From Odontocerum albicorne (taxonomy: Eukaryota > Arthropoda > Insecta > Trichoptera > Odontoceridae), in NCBI GenBank assembly GCA_949825065.1, contig OX463841.1, forward strand, positions 16,011,064-16,075,063: a stretch of 64,000 bases of DNA, in the 5' to 3' direction. Position 1 is the first letter of the stretch, and the number at the start of each line of letters is the position of its first letter. A model generated the notes under the pieces. It saw only the letters and a list, made by a program, of their open reading frames with translations, was not told the origin of the DNA and ran no database searches. A program made the position numbers and the translations under genes. Shown here in pieces: positions 24,111-34,054 of the stretch.

Positions 24111-24666
24111 AAGGGTCTTTCAAATTGAGCGGTTTTTCTAATTTTTGTATAAAACACAGACAGCGTCGCGATCTTGCCTTGGTCTTGTGACATTTGAGAA
24201 GTGTAATGTATGACATTTATAAAAATAGAGCCTTATACAATACAACAACGCGTTCAAATTGTTGAATTATTTTATGTATTGTAATCTCCGGAAACGGTGA
24301 TGTTAATTGCCCACCAAGATCATGTGATCTGACACCGTTGGACTATTTTCTCTGAAGTTACGTGAAAAGCCAGATCTATAAGAATGACCCCCAATAAATT
24401 CCTGAGCAGAAGGATGAAATTATTCGCATTATTGGTGAATAAGAACCGCAATTATGCCAAAATGTCATCGAAAATTTTGACAAAAGAGTGGATATCTATG
24501 GAGCTGCAAGAGCTGGACATTTGGCGGATATTGTTTATTATGTTTAAATATCATACATTATACTTTAATGACCAATAAAAAGTTTTTTTAAATTAAAGCA
24601 AATTGTGTGTTTTATTCAAGAATTAAATTTTTTTTTAATAAAAAATGCTCAATTTGAAAGGTCCTT
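24111..24666 (+). mobile_element. Mariner/Tc1-superfamily relic in repeat R4
   Basis: Terminal inverted repeats are AAGGGTCTTTCAAATTGAGC on the left and, inverted, AAGGACCTTTCAAATTGAGC on the right, flanked by TA (24109-24110, 24667-24668). The flanking R4 sequence 'gaac-TA-caaagaaatctttg' is intact at 7242-7260, showing the empty site. A further TIR of this family lies at 9424-9466. Confidence 0.88.
24223..24547 (+). pseudogene. Transposase with internal deletion
   Basis: N-terminal EPYTIQQRVQIVELFYV precedes a deletion. The C-terminal part PRSCDLTPLDYFL, then VKSQIYKNDPQ, EPQLCQNVIENFDKRVDIYG and ARAGHLADIVYYV is in one frame (24314-24547) with three in-frame stops. 'RSCDLTPLDYFLW...', '...LC..V..N...R...C...GGHL.D..F' is the C-terminus of a common insect mariner/Tc1-type transposase group. 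D of LTPLD should be the third catalytic acid. Both earlier acids are deleted. Confidence 0.75.
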
Positions 24667-25069
24667 TACAAAGAAATCTTTGTACATCTTTCGATTTGCG
24701 ATAGTAACATATTGGACTTATAATATATGTGTAGTGTTCATAAATGTTAATAAAACCTATAAAAGAGGGTTACCTAAAGCTATACACGCCATTCATATCT
24801 CAAAATACTTAGAATTCCTCACCACTGAACTAGCAACGGTATAAGCCTTCTCATAATACCCCTCCATTTTGATAACGATGACATGGATTGATTCGGAACA
24901 ATCAATTTATTCGAAGGATATGAATCAACATCAAAATTCTTCTCCTCTCTAAAGTAACTTCTCCCAGACACAGATTTAAGAGATCTAACTGAGCCATCTC
25001 ATTAAGGGACTTTAAGAAAATATGACTAATTTGAAAATCAATCCCTTCGTGACACATTGTTCCAGTCTA

Positions 25070-25685
25070 TATCAGAGTTCTAGGTGGTATATTTACGTGT
25101 AATGGGCGAGTTGAAAGGGACATTGAAAGAAGAGTAGTGACAGGGAACAAAGAAAACGTAGCACTTAATGTTATATACATCAACAGTAGCAAAACTTAAA
25201 ATATACAATAGTGTGTTGATGCCCACCTTCATGAATGGAAGTGAAACTTGGACAGAGCAAGAATAAGAGTAAGATTAATGCTGTGAAAATGTGTGCACTA
25301 ACGAAAATTTGTGGAATATCAATGTTTGAAAGAAGGCGGAATGAATACATCAGAAATTAATGTATGGATAAAATAGATATTTTAAGTAAGATGAAGAAAA
25401 TATATTTAAGGTAGTTTGGACATGTGGAAAGAATGAATGATGAAAGAATGGTTAGTCGAATATACAAGTCAGAAGTGCAAGATGTGCGTAGAAGAGGTAG
25501 ACCGAAAAAAATGTGGCAAGACCAAATTGACCAGATTTTGAAACAAGGCAAAGTGAGATGTAGTAATAATATAAGAGTGTTCATGACGAGATGTCTGAAT
25601 GTGGAGAAGGGGAAAATTATGTGATTGGATGGAGATATGTTCAATCTACCTACCAGTAAGGGATACGCCGTAATGATACGTATGT
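25070..25685 (+). pseudogene. LINE-A ORF2 C-terminal copy, full to 3' end
   Basis: RVLGGIFTCNGRVERDIERR then VVTGNKENVAL begins the copy. After frameshifts come RNEYIRN, then the frame MERMNDERMVSRIYKSEVQD, RRRGRPKKMWQDQIDQILKQ and MTRCLNVEKGKI. It ends with 'cctaccagtaagggatacgc', the LINE-A 3' terminus. This is one of the most complete tails in the window and a good reference for the family. Confidence 0.75.
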
Positions 25686-25689
25686 AAGG

Positions 25690-26150
25690 GAATAAAAGTT
25701 GTTAAATATTTATTACTTGTTAAATATTTATTATTTGTTAAACATTTATTATTAACGGCTAATAAAATAGTTTATCATATATCAAAAAGCAAAACTTGCT
25801 TTTATCAAAAGTATTATATATGTAAGCTACGTGCCGTATCATGTACAACGGTATCCACAAAAATGAGAGAAAAACAAATCCGTGTTTAAAAAAAACTTTA
25901 ATAACATGGAAAAATATTTTGACTAAACGGCAACAAGCATTTTAGAATTACTGTGTATAAAAAAAGTTTTTTTTTTCCACAACAAAATTCAACTTTTGGT
26001 GGAATATAATTGAAAACTTTTCATTAGATGTTTCAAAGGGGATAACGGGTCGAATATTTTCATTTGGAAAATTAACAATTCGAGCGGAATTATATAACCG
26101 GTTTAATTGGTAAACTTACATGACAACGTATTTTTTTGTTTTGTTAATTT
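25690..26150. other. No recognised gene
   Basis: AT-rich; contains three copies of a short 'ttgttaaatatttattact' motif at 25698-25755. Confidence 0.5.
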
Positions 26151-26233
26151 AACGAATTTGAAAATAATACATTTTACATAAAAGGAAAAAATAAGTAAAA
26201 TAAAAAACTTATTTTATATTTTTGTATTCACCA

Positions 26234-26293
26234 CAGGTTTAATTTAGGTTCACAACTAGTTGCGAAGACCACCGTCTTCTTCGTCAGGTGAAT
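26234..26293 (-). ncRNA. Hammerhead-like motif in left arm, core mutated
   Basis: Minus strand: helix I UUCAC, core CUGACGA, extra A, stem II GAAGAC/GUCUUC, then GCA instead of the required GAA, ACUAGU, U, helix I GUGAA. The A-to-C change at the second base of the GAA core predicts loss of cleavage. Confidence 0.6.
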
Positions 26294-26507
26294 ATAAACT
26301 AAGTTGCCAAAATATATTCTGTACAAGTGTAAATAACCTAATATAAAAGAGGTGAGGTAGGGGAGTGAAGTGGGGAGAGATGTATATTTTTTCCACGCCC
26401 CATTCACCATTGTATTACATCTCTACCCACTTCACTCCCCTACCTCACCTCTCTTATATTAGGTTATTTACACTTGTACAGAATATATTTTGGCAACTTA
26501 GTTTATA

Positions 26508-26551
26508 TTCACCTGACGAAGAAGACGGTGGTCTTCGAAACTAGTTGTGAA
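26508..26551 (+). ncRNA. Hammerhead-like ribozyme motif, best copy
   Basis: Helix I strand UUCAC (26508-26512), core CUGACGA (26513-26519), extra A (26520), stem II GAAGAC (26521-26526), loop GGUG, GUCUUC (26531-26536), core GAA (26537-26539), palindrome ACUAGU (26540-26545), U, helix I strand GUGAA (26547-26551). Both helices are perfect. Compared with 12262, helix I (CAC/GUG versus CCC/GGG) and stem II changed on both sides, so pairing is conserved. Confidence 0.65.
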
Positions 26552-26618
26552 CCTAAATTGAACCTGTGTTGAACACAAAAATATAAAATAAGTTTTTTAT
26601 TTTACTTATTTTTATTCC

Positions 26619-26851
26619 CTCGATTGAACGCGAACAGAAGGTGTCGAAAATGCTCACTTTCGTCTACTTGACATTGTATTTTGAAGGCTTGTAATCAAAT
26701 AAAATAATATATGTAACGTAAAAGCAAACACAGTATCTTGTAGAGCAGAAAATTTTCTTTCGAATGACGTATAACATTTACCATTTTGTTTTACTTTTGG
26801 TGCTCATTTTTAAATTGAAAAAATACGGACACAACTTATGTTAACACCCAA
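26619..26851 (-). mobile_element. Mariner-C 5' end fragment
   Basis: Contains the right TIR (inverse of TTGGGTGTTAACATAAGTTG) with TA at 26852-26853, the 5' UTR and the first ~20 transposase codons on the minus strand. It breaks at 'ccctcgattgaacgcgaac', the same point where the left arm of the fold-back element at 60273 ends, and abuts the Penelope-like palindrome. Confidence 0.75.
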
Positions 26852-26854
26852 TAT

Positions 26855-27270
26855 TTTTTTAAATTTACTTATTTTTTGTGATTGAATAAATTTTTTGATT
26901 TATTTTCGGTCCCCCTAATATAAGCCTGCATCAATGTTTTTCTTTCAACGATGAAAATTGTTATGGAATAACATGCGTGACGCTTTTACATCGGGTAAGA
27001 AAATATTGCGTGATGAGAAATATAAGGAAAATATCATGTGTCTGTGGAGTGTGACCATGTCGGTATAGTAAACCCGTGTTATTACTATCGGACTAAAAGC
27101 TGGAAACAGTAAATAGCTGGGGCTGTCAAGTCCTTGTGTACAATACGTGCGGTACACGCAGGCGCTTAATCCAAGGGACGAAACGAGCAGATTCACGGTT
27201 ATTTTATAATTATGACCATCAAACTATGCTCTTATTAGATAAGGAAGAAAGAGTATATTTTTACTTTATC
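26855..27270. other. No recognised gene
   Basis: Unassigned AT-rich sequence; overlapping ORFs on both strands (26945-27196 and 27136-27417) have no motif. Confidence 0.5.
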
Positions 27271-27271
27271 C

Positions 27272-28064
27272 CAGGGGTCTCCAAACTTTTAACCCTAAGG
27301 GCCACACTGACTTCTCCACTAAGTCCCAAGGGCCAAAACCTAGCTAGCTCATCATACCAACATACTGTAGTTTTGAATTACGCGCAAATTTTCGTGTTGG
27401 GACGAGCCGGCGAGTGAGATATCTATGGCGCAGGGTGCGGGGATGAACTCCGCTCCATTCGCAATTTCGGTTGGTACTTACGGTTGGTGTAGCGATATTT
27501 TTAAAGAAAAATATTTAAAGTCATCATTGCTAGAATTTTATACGAGTCTTCCACTCACGCAGTTTGATAAGTTGCATAAATTTGCTCGTGGCTTTTTTCC
27601 GCTTTCGACACTACTTATCTGTGTGAAAAAACATTCTCCAATATAAAAAATACAAAAAATATTTACAGATCTAAATTAACTGATGAGCATTTGAAGTCGC
27701 TGCTGATATATTCCACTAGTAAACTTGATCCACAATTGTCAATGAAAAGTTACGGCTACATAAATCTCATTAATCATAATTATTCTGTTTAATTTCATTA
27801 TGTGAATTACCTATGTATATCACTTATTGTAAGTTTTTATAATAAATCTCATATCATTAATTACAGTTAAAATGTTCAGTTTCATTATGTATGTCAGTTA
27901 TTGTGTTTCTTAATTGGTCGTTAAATAAAAACATTTGATTATTATTTTGTATGATTTACTTACATTGTGAATTTTACAATGTAATCAAAATAAACTATGA
28001 CGGGCCGAATTGGTGGTGCTCGCGGGCTGGTGATGGCCCGCGGACCGTAGTTTGGAGACCCCTG
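27272..28064 (+). mobile_element. hAT deletion derivative with intact 8-bp duplication
   Basis: Ends CAGGGGTCTCCAAAC and GTTTGGAGACCCCTG are perfect inverses. CTTTATCC flanks both sides (27264-27271 and 28065-28072). It retains a transposase C-terminus. The 356-bp MITE at 10155-10510 shares both ends and is a shorter deletion of the same element. Confidence 0.92.
27510..27792 (+). pseudogene. hAT transposase C-terminal dimerisation region
   Basis: First frame: LLEFYTSLPLTQFDKLHKFA. A shift near 27600 then gives TTYLCEKTFSNIKNTKNIYR, SKLTDEHLKSLLIYSTSKLD and PQLSMKSYGYINLI to a stop. '.TYLCE.TFS.....K...R..LTDEHL...L..' is the conserved hAT C-terminal block, close to domesticated GTF2IRD2/ZBED-type relatives. 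N-terminal zinc finger and catalytic residues are deleted. Confidence 0.85.
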
Positions 28065-28089
28065 CTTTATCCTATAGTAAACTATCAAT

Positions 28090-28445
28090 TATCTAGTCAC
28101 ATTAACTGGAGTCACATTCAGAGGGATATCGAACGGCACGTAACGATAAGAAACAAAGTCAATGGGGCACTGAGGCATATAAACTCGAATTGGACAGTAC
28201 TAAAATCTGCTAACATGATAGTCCTCATGTATGACAGTGAAACGTTGATTTGAAGAAATAATAAAAGGAGATGAATACATTTTGAAGAAATGCGGGCACT
28301 GATGGGTTGACTATGTATGACAGAATACGAAATGAAGTGATTAGAAATGAATGTAAACTTGATGCTGATGTGTTGAGTAGGCGGAAGAAGAACACTTTGA
28401 GATGGACTGAACATGTAGAACGAATTCATTCAGAATGTCTATCAA
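28090..28445 (+). pseudogene. LINE-A ORF2 C-terminal copy
   Basis: SHIQRDIERHVTIRNKVNGA, then LRHINSNWTVLKSANMIVLM and YDSETLI. Further frames hold EMRAL, IRNE and TLRWTEHVERIHSECLSK. It runs straight into the 72-bp array, whose unit is made of the following LINE-A codons. Confidence 0.75.
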
Positions 28446-28965
28446 AATAAATATTAAGTTCAAATGTGAGTATAAGGTGTCATAGAGGAAAACGGGCAAA
28501 ATTAATTATAACATATGTAACAGAAAATAAAACTGGGGAAATGTGAGTATAAGGTGTGATAGAGGAAACATGGCGAAATTAATTATGTGTAACAGAAAAT
28601 AAAACTGGTGAAATGTGAGTACAAGGTGTGATAGAAGAAAACTGGCGAAATTGATTATATGTAACAGAAAATAAAACTGGTGAAATGTGAGTATAAGGTG
28701 CGATAGAGGAAAACTGGTGAAGTTGATTATATGTCACAGAAAATAAAACTGGTGAAATGTGAGTACAAGGTGTGATAGAAGAAAACTGGCGAAATTGATT
28801 ATATGTAACAGAAAATAAAACTAGTGAAATGTGAATATAATGTGCGATAGAGGAAAACTGGTGAAGTTGATTATATGTAACAGAAAATAAAACTGGTGAA
28901 ATGTGAGTATAAGGTGTGATAGAGGAAAACTGGCGAAATTTATTAAATCTAACAGAAAATCGCAA
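28446..28965. repeat. 72-bp minisatellite derived from LINE-A
   Basis: Seven units of 72 bp: 'gaaatgtgagtataaggtg', 'gatagaggaaaactgg', 'gattatatgtaacagaaaat'. Because 72 is a multiple of three, it makes a spurious minus-strand 140-codon ORF. The unit's 'aatgtgagtataaggtgtca' aligns with LINE-A 'aatgtgagtggaagacgtgt' at 54877, coding for the NVS(G)RR region. Confidence 0.85.
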
Positions 28966-28989
28966 ACACGTTTTCATCAAATAATAATT

Positions 28990-29520
28990 ATTTGGACGCA
29001 CTTAGATTCGGTGTTTACTTTCATAGTAAGCAGATGGTGCAACTAAAATCATTTCTAAATTTGAATAACGCGTGCATAGCCATTGTTTTTTTTATTTTAA
29101 TTATTTGCGCTTGTATTTCATCTCCTTAATTTTATATTTTAGTATTACATAGCGGTGTGCTCTAGTTCTATTTTTTTTCTTCAATTTTATATATTCCGAT
29201 TTCTATTACATATGTGATGTAACAAAGGTATAACAAACAGACTTCAATAAAAGAGGTAATATTTAAGAAATTGACTTTGTAAATATCTCACCTGAGTTCG
29301 TTAGATAGCCTGACCCAATCTAGTTTCAAAGGGATATTCAAATTTAAAAAAATGGCAAATTCTTTACTACTGTGGGCACTAAATAAAAAAGTAAAAGAAA
29401 AAACATTCTAGAATATCATGACATGTTATAGAGTACTGTCAAAAGTTGTAATCAACATACCCTTTCTTTTCACGTGCATACGAAATCTAATTTTATTCGG
29501 ATCAATTTTCCTTACCACCT
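28990..29520. other. No recognised gene
   Basis: AT-rich unassigned sequence. Confidence 0.5.
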
Positions 29521-29521
29521 C

Positions 29522-29552
29522 AGATAATCGAAAACCCACTGTATTTACTTTA
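29522..29552 (-). mobile_element. Solitary Tigger-like end
   Basis: The minus strand after TA reads CAGTGGGTTTTCGATTATCT, like the other Tigger ends here (CAGTAG..TCTCGATTATC). No partner was found. Confidence 0.4.
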
Positions 29553-29724
29553 TTTAAATATTTTCCTTCTGTCGTGCTACCACTCCCATTTTTTTAGCAT
29601 TCAACTCCTTTCCTTTTGCGAAATTGTACTTATTTTAGTTGTATAATATTTTCTTTCTTCCTTTTATTTAGACGGGGCTAGTCCACAGCTTTGATAGTCA
29701 ATATAATACGTAAATTTAAAAAAA

Positions 29725-29935
29725 AAAAAATAAAACACTTCTTTTTTATTTTATATTCACCACTGTTTTATTTGAGTTCACTACCGGTTTCGAAAGCTGT
29801 CATCTTAATTGTATTTGGAAGAAGTTCAACTTCACCTGACGAGGAAAACGCAATTTATGAACTACAAAGTGAAACAAAAATCGCACTACAAAGTGAAACA
29901 AAAATCTTTTCTTAGATTCAAGAAATAGTATACTA
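29725..29935 (-). mobile_element. Penelope-like terminal-repeat remnant
   Basis: Minus strand: 'tttcgaaaccggtagtgaac' (3' half of the hammerhead motif, GAA-ACCGGU-A-GUGAA) with a degraded core. The plus strand has a separate 'ttcacctgacgagg' (5' half). 'cactacaaagtgaaacaaaa' occurs twice. 'agattcaagaaata' is shared with 51030-51050. Looks rearranged. Confidence 0.5.
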
Positions 29936-29945
29936 CGTGATTATT

Positions 29946-30106
29946 ACGACCTATGTGGCTTAGTTGGTATGACGCCTGTCTTCTTACCCGGAGGTTGTAT
30001 GTTCGATACCCAGATTTTTAAAAAGGGTTTATTTTGGTTTTCACTAAAGGCATATTAAAACGTCGTTCCGGTTGTTTGGTATAGATTGCTACGTAGCAAA
30101 AAAAAA
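29946..30106 (+). mobile_element. SINE-1 copy, adjacent to the 50-bp satellite
   Basis: Head: 'tgtggcttagttggtatgac' (A box) and 'atgttcgatacccag' (B box). Then a body with 'tttttaaaaagggttta', and the tail 'ggttgtttggtatagattgc', a diverged form of the SINE-1/LINE-C tail, ending in an A-run. The 50-bp satellite starts at the end of that A-run. Confidence 0.7.
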
Positions 30107-30107
30107 A

Positions 30108-31746
30108 ACATCGATTAATACTGTGTACAAAGTATGTAAGTGTAATACAATATAAACCCATCAATTTGTACTGTGTAGAAAGTATGTATAGTAAGTGTAA
30201 TACAATAAAAAAAAACATCAATTTGTACTGTGTAGAAAGTATGTAAGTGTAATACAATACAAACCCATCAATTTGTACTGTGTACAAAGTATGTAAGTGC
30301 AATACAATATAAACCCATCAATTTATACTGTGTACAAAGTATGTAAGTGTAATACAGTATAAACCCATCAATTTGTACTGTGTACAAAGTATGTAAGTGT
30401 AATACAATATAAACCTATCAATTTGTACTGTGTACAAAGTATATAAGTGTAATACAATACAAACCCATCAATTTGTACTGTGTAGAAAGTATGTAAGTGT
30501 AATACAACATAAACCCATCAATTTGTACTGTGTAGAAATTATGTAAGTGTAATACAATATAAACCCATCAATTTGTACTGTGTAGAAAGTATGTAAGTGT
30601 AATACAATAAAAACCCATCAATTTGTACTGTGTACAAAGTATGTAAGTGTAATGCAATATAAACCCATAAATTTGTACTGTATACAAAGTATGTATGTGT
30701 AATACAATACAAACCCATCAATTTGTACTGTGTACAAAGTATGTAAGTGTAATACAATATAAACACATCAATTTATACTGTGTACAAAGTATGTAAGTGT
30801 AATACAGTATAAACCCATCAATTTGTACTGTGTACAAAGTATGTAAGTGTAATACAATATAAACCCATCAATTTGTACTGTGTAGAAAGTATGTATAGTA
30901 AGTGTAATACAATAAAAAAAACCATCAATTTGTACTGTGTAGAAAGTATGTAAGTGTAATACAATACAAACCCATCAATTTGTACTGTGTACAAAGTATG
31001 TAAGTGCAATACAATATAAACCCATCAATTTATACTGTGTACAAAGTATGTAAGTGTAATACAGTATAAACCCATCAATTTGTACTGTGTACAAAGTATG
31101 TAAGTGTAATACTATATAAACCTATCAATTTGTACTGTGTACAAAGTATGTAAGTGTAATACAATACAAACCCATCAATTTGTACTGTGTAGAAAGTATG
31201 TAAGTGTAATACAACATAAACCCATCAATTTGTACTGTGTAGAAATTATGTAAGTGTAATACAATAAAAACCCATCAATTTGTACTGTGTACAAAGTATG
31301 TAAGTGTAATGCAATATAAACCCATAAATTTGTACTGTGTACAAAGTATGTATGTGTAATACAATACAAACCCATCAATTTGTACTGTGTACAAAGTATG
31401 TAAGTGTAATACAATATAAACACATCAATTTATACTGTGTACAAAGTATGTAAGTGTAATACAGTATAAACCCATCAATTTGTACTGTGTACAAAGTATG
31501 TAAGTGTAATACAATATAAACCCATCAATTTGTACTGCGTTAAAAGTATGTAAGTGTAATACAATATAAACCCATCAATTTGTTCTGTGTAGAAAGTATG
31601 TATAGTAAGTGTAATACAATAAAAAAAACATCAATTTGTACTGTGTAGAAAGTATGTAAGTGTAATACAATACAAACCCATCAATTTGTACTGTGTACAA
31701 AGTATGTAAGTGCAATACAATATAAACCCATCAATTTATACTGTGT
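30108..31746. repeat. 50-bp satellite with 707-bp higher-order period
   Basis: About 33 units of 50 bp ('catcaatttgtactgtgtac', 'aaagtatgtaagtgtaatac', 'aatataaacc'). Distinctive variants recur at fixed spacing: 'agtatgtatagtaag' begins at 30181, 30888 and 31595 (707 each), and 'aagtgcaatac' at about 30300, 31007 and 31713. So about 14 units were amplified together as one larger block, 2.3 times. ORFs over it are artefacts. Confidence 0.93.
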
Positions 31747-31780
31747 CAGAAAAAAATTGTTTTTACCTCAACATTATTTA

Positions 31781-32158
31781 AGATTATCCGAAAGAGATAG
31801 ACGAAGACTAGAGGCTTTTGAGATGTGGTCCTATAGAAGACTATTAGGAATTTCCTGGAGAGACCGCATCACAAATGAAGAGGTTCTCCAACGAATCGAA
31901 GGAGGAAGGCACCTGCTCAGGATCCTGTCCGAAAGGCGTGCAAGATGGATCGGTCATATAATACGACAAGAGGGCCTCTTGCATGCCATAATGGAGGGTA
32001 TGACCGAGGGGACAAACTCTAGGGGACGCCCACGCCGAGAGTACCTGGAGGACCTGTTGGTGGACGTGCGCTGCTCAACATATACAGATTTAAAAAGAGC
32101 CGCACAGGACAGGGGGGAATGGAGGAGAAGAGTTGAAATTGCTGCAAACCAGTCTTAG
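31781..32158 (+). pseudogene. LINE-F (RTE-like) ORF2 C-terminus, open
   Basis: Open frame RLSERDRRRLEAFEMWSYRR, LLGISWRDRITNEEVLQRI, RRARWIGHIIRQEGLLHAIM, NSRGRPRREYLEDLLVDVR, LKRAAQDRGEWRRRVEIAAN, stop. Matches the LEAFEMW.YRR.L.ISW.D.ITN.EVL...WIGH.LR...RGRPR..Y tail seen also at 50139-50589. No stop or frameshift in the retained part. It begins directly after the 50-bp satellite. Confidence 0.85.
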
Positions 32159-32199
32159 GACTGCAACCACGAAGGAGGATAGTATGTAATCGACCCAGT

Positions 32200-32940
32200 T
32201 TGTCGTCTAACACGTTCTTTGTAGGCTCACGCGGCAAAATGTTGTTGTTTCATAATGAAATATGTGCATTTCTACGTTTTAAGTAGGAAACAATACTAAG
32301 AGTTATTCGAGTAGATTTATTGTTATTTAAGGCATCGTCATCACATCCTATGTTTGTTAATGTGAAGCAGAAAGTAGATTTGCACCTCATCTTATCCTGA
32401 AGTGTATGAACTTTTTATTATTTCACAATCTGATTTGTTGAAATTTCTTTGTTTGTTTCAAAATTCTTGTATCCTGTACATCATTCAGCTTCATTTTATT
32501 CATGGATCATTTCATTATTCATTTTTTCAACGTAGCCGAACTATATTTAAGTAATATCTTACTTAATTTATCTTCTAGGCCTATGTTATTTCGCTTAGAA
32601 ACTGTCTAAAATATCAAAAACCAAAGATAAATTATTTTATTCATCTTCAACTTAGGAGGGATGGTGTATTAAGTTATTAAACAATGACGGCTACTGCTGA
32701 CCCTTAAAGGCGGTCCTGTGGTAAAGCTTACAACTCGAAAGTTACTCGGATAGATTAAATTAGGGGATGAAACAAAAGGGGATGTTATTAGTACTTGGGT
32801 AATATGACGCTTTCTGTCTGAAATGGTGTTAACCCCTAGTTAGAATATCAACTAATTCAGTCTTTACTACGCGATTATCATAAAACTATTTGTATGAGGT
32901 CATTGTTAAATGCTTTCAAGATCTTATTTGAACTTAATAA
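32200..32940. other. No recognised gene
   Basis: Unassigned; includes probable LINE-F 3' UTR at its start. Confidence 0.45.
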
Positions 32941-32949
32941 TTTTCTACT

Positions 32950-33340
32950 TAATAGTTGTACGCATATCATAAGAGATGATGTCCTCATCAATTAAGAATT
33001 GAAATACTATGAAATTCACTTTCACAATACGTACATACACACCATCACGCCATTTCCCTTTCGACGTAGACAGAGAGGACAAAGTACCAGATTTATCTTC
33101 ACACACCTCCTTCGCCTCTTCTACGCCCATTCACAATTTCCCTTCGAGTGCTTACTTTACATGTGTTCCAGTAACCGACTCCCAGCATCCGAAAATCTTG
33201 AAACTCACCAATCCATCTTTTCTCAGGAAGCCATCTATATTTTCTTTCCTAAACCTCTAGCTCAAGTATGGTTCGACAAACATTTATTTCGGATTTTTTT
33301 AATGTGTCCAAACCTTTGCTTTTTGCTTCCGTCATAAATC
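32950..33340 (-). pseudogene. LINE-A 3' end copy
   Basis: Minus strand MGVEEAKEVCEDKSGTLSSL is the LINE-A terminal MDVEEA.EVCRDRS.WRS motif, decayed. Upstream plus-strand text up to 33340 has the complement of further tail codons in several frames. Confidence 0.6.
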
Positions 33341-33359
33341 GTTAAATATTTTAAGAATT

Positions 33360-34054
33360 TGTCGATTCTTTACTTGCTTTGGATTGCTTAAGTTTACATA
33401 ATGCAATTCACACAGGCACACCGTTTCTCTGTCAGGGTACCTAGAGAAGATACAGCGCCAGACTTTCCTATCACGATACACACCGTTCGCTTCCTCTACA
33501 TCCATAAATCGTCTTGTACAACTCATACGATTTCTCTGACTTTATTCTTCCATTTTTCAAAAAAAAATTTATCTTGATTCCATACCATACATTCCTTGAG
33601 ACCTCTGCCACGCCTTCCACTCACATTTGCAGTATATATTAATTTTGTTAGTCTTTCTTCATTCATTCGTTGCAAGTACTCAAACCATCTCAGAGTGCTA
33701 TTCTTCATCATACTAAACACACGAGCTTTAAGTTCACATTCATCCCTGAACACTTCGTTTCATATTCTGTCATATACTTTTCACCTCATTTATTTTTCTA
33801 AGTGCACGCATTTTTACAATTACTCTAACGGTTTACTTTTTTTTTTTCAAAATATTCACTTGATTCAACCATACTTATGTTGGTCTTCAGCTCTACCACG
33901 CCCTTAACTTATAATTGTACTGTATATTTGATTATTTAGTATTTTTTCATTTATTCGTTCCATGTGCCCAAGTAATATCAGAGAGCGCTTTTCATTTTAC
34001 TTAATACGAGTAAAAATGCCTTTAGTTCACATTAATCCCTAATCACTTCATATA
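33360..34054 (-). pseudogene. Two head-to-tail LINE-A ORF2 tails
   Basis: Copy 1 (33360-33830): FRDECELKARVFSMMKNSTL, RWFEYLQRMNEERLTKLIYT, ANVSGRRGRGLKECMVWNQD and, in another frame, RRFMDVEEANGVYRDRKVW and YPDRETV. Copy 2 (33840-34054) covers the WNQ/NVS to MERM region and continues to the IRNEVIRD codons ('ccctaatcacttcat'), where mariner A and the 54-bp array begin. Confidence 0.7.

Larger units (their letters stand above)
26155..26618. mobile_element. Penelope-like inverted terminal-repeat pair (palindrome)
   Basis: Arms of about 210 bp (26175-26385 and 26410-26618) are inverted copies about 95% alike by eye, separated by roughly 25 bp. Each arm has, from outside in, 'aagtaaaataaaaaactta', a hammerhead-like motif, 'ttggcaacttagtttat', 'ttaggttatttacacttgt' and 'cccctacctcacctct'. 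No reverse transcriptase or GIY-YIG codons lie between. Inverted terminal repeats bearing hammerheads are typical of Penelope-like elements; related fragments are at 29725-29935 and 50903-51055. Confidence 0.65.

Noticed and set aside
28579..29001. 140-codon ORF on the minus strand
   Set aside because: Produced by the 72-bp repeat, a multiple of three; the true LINE-A coding direction is the plus strand.
30018..31423. Several ORFs rich in Tyr and Leu on the minus strand
   Set aside because: Artefacts of the 50-bp satellite.
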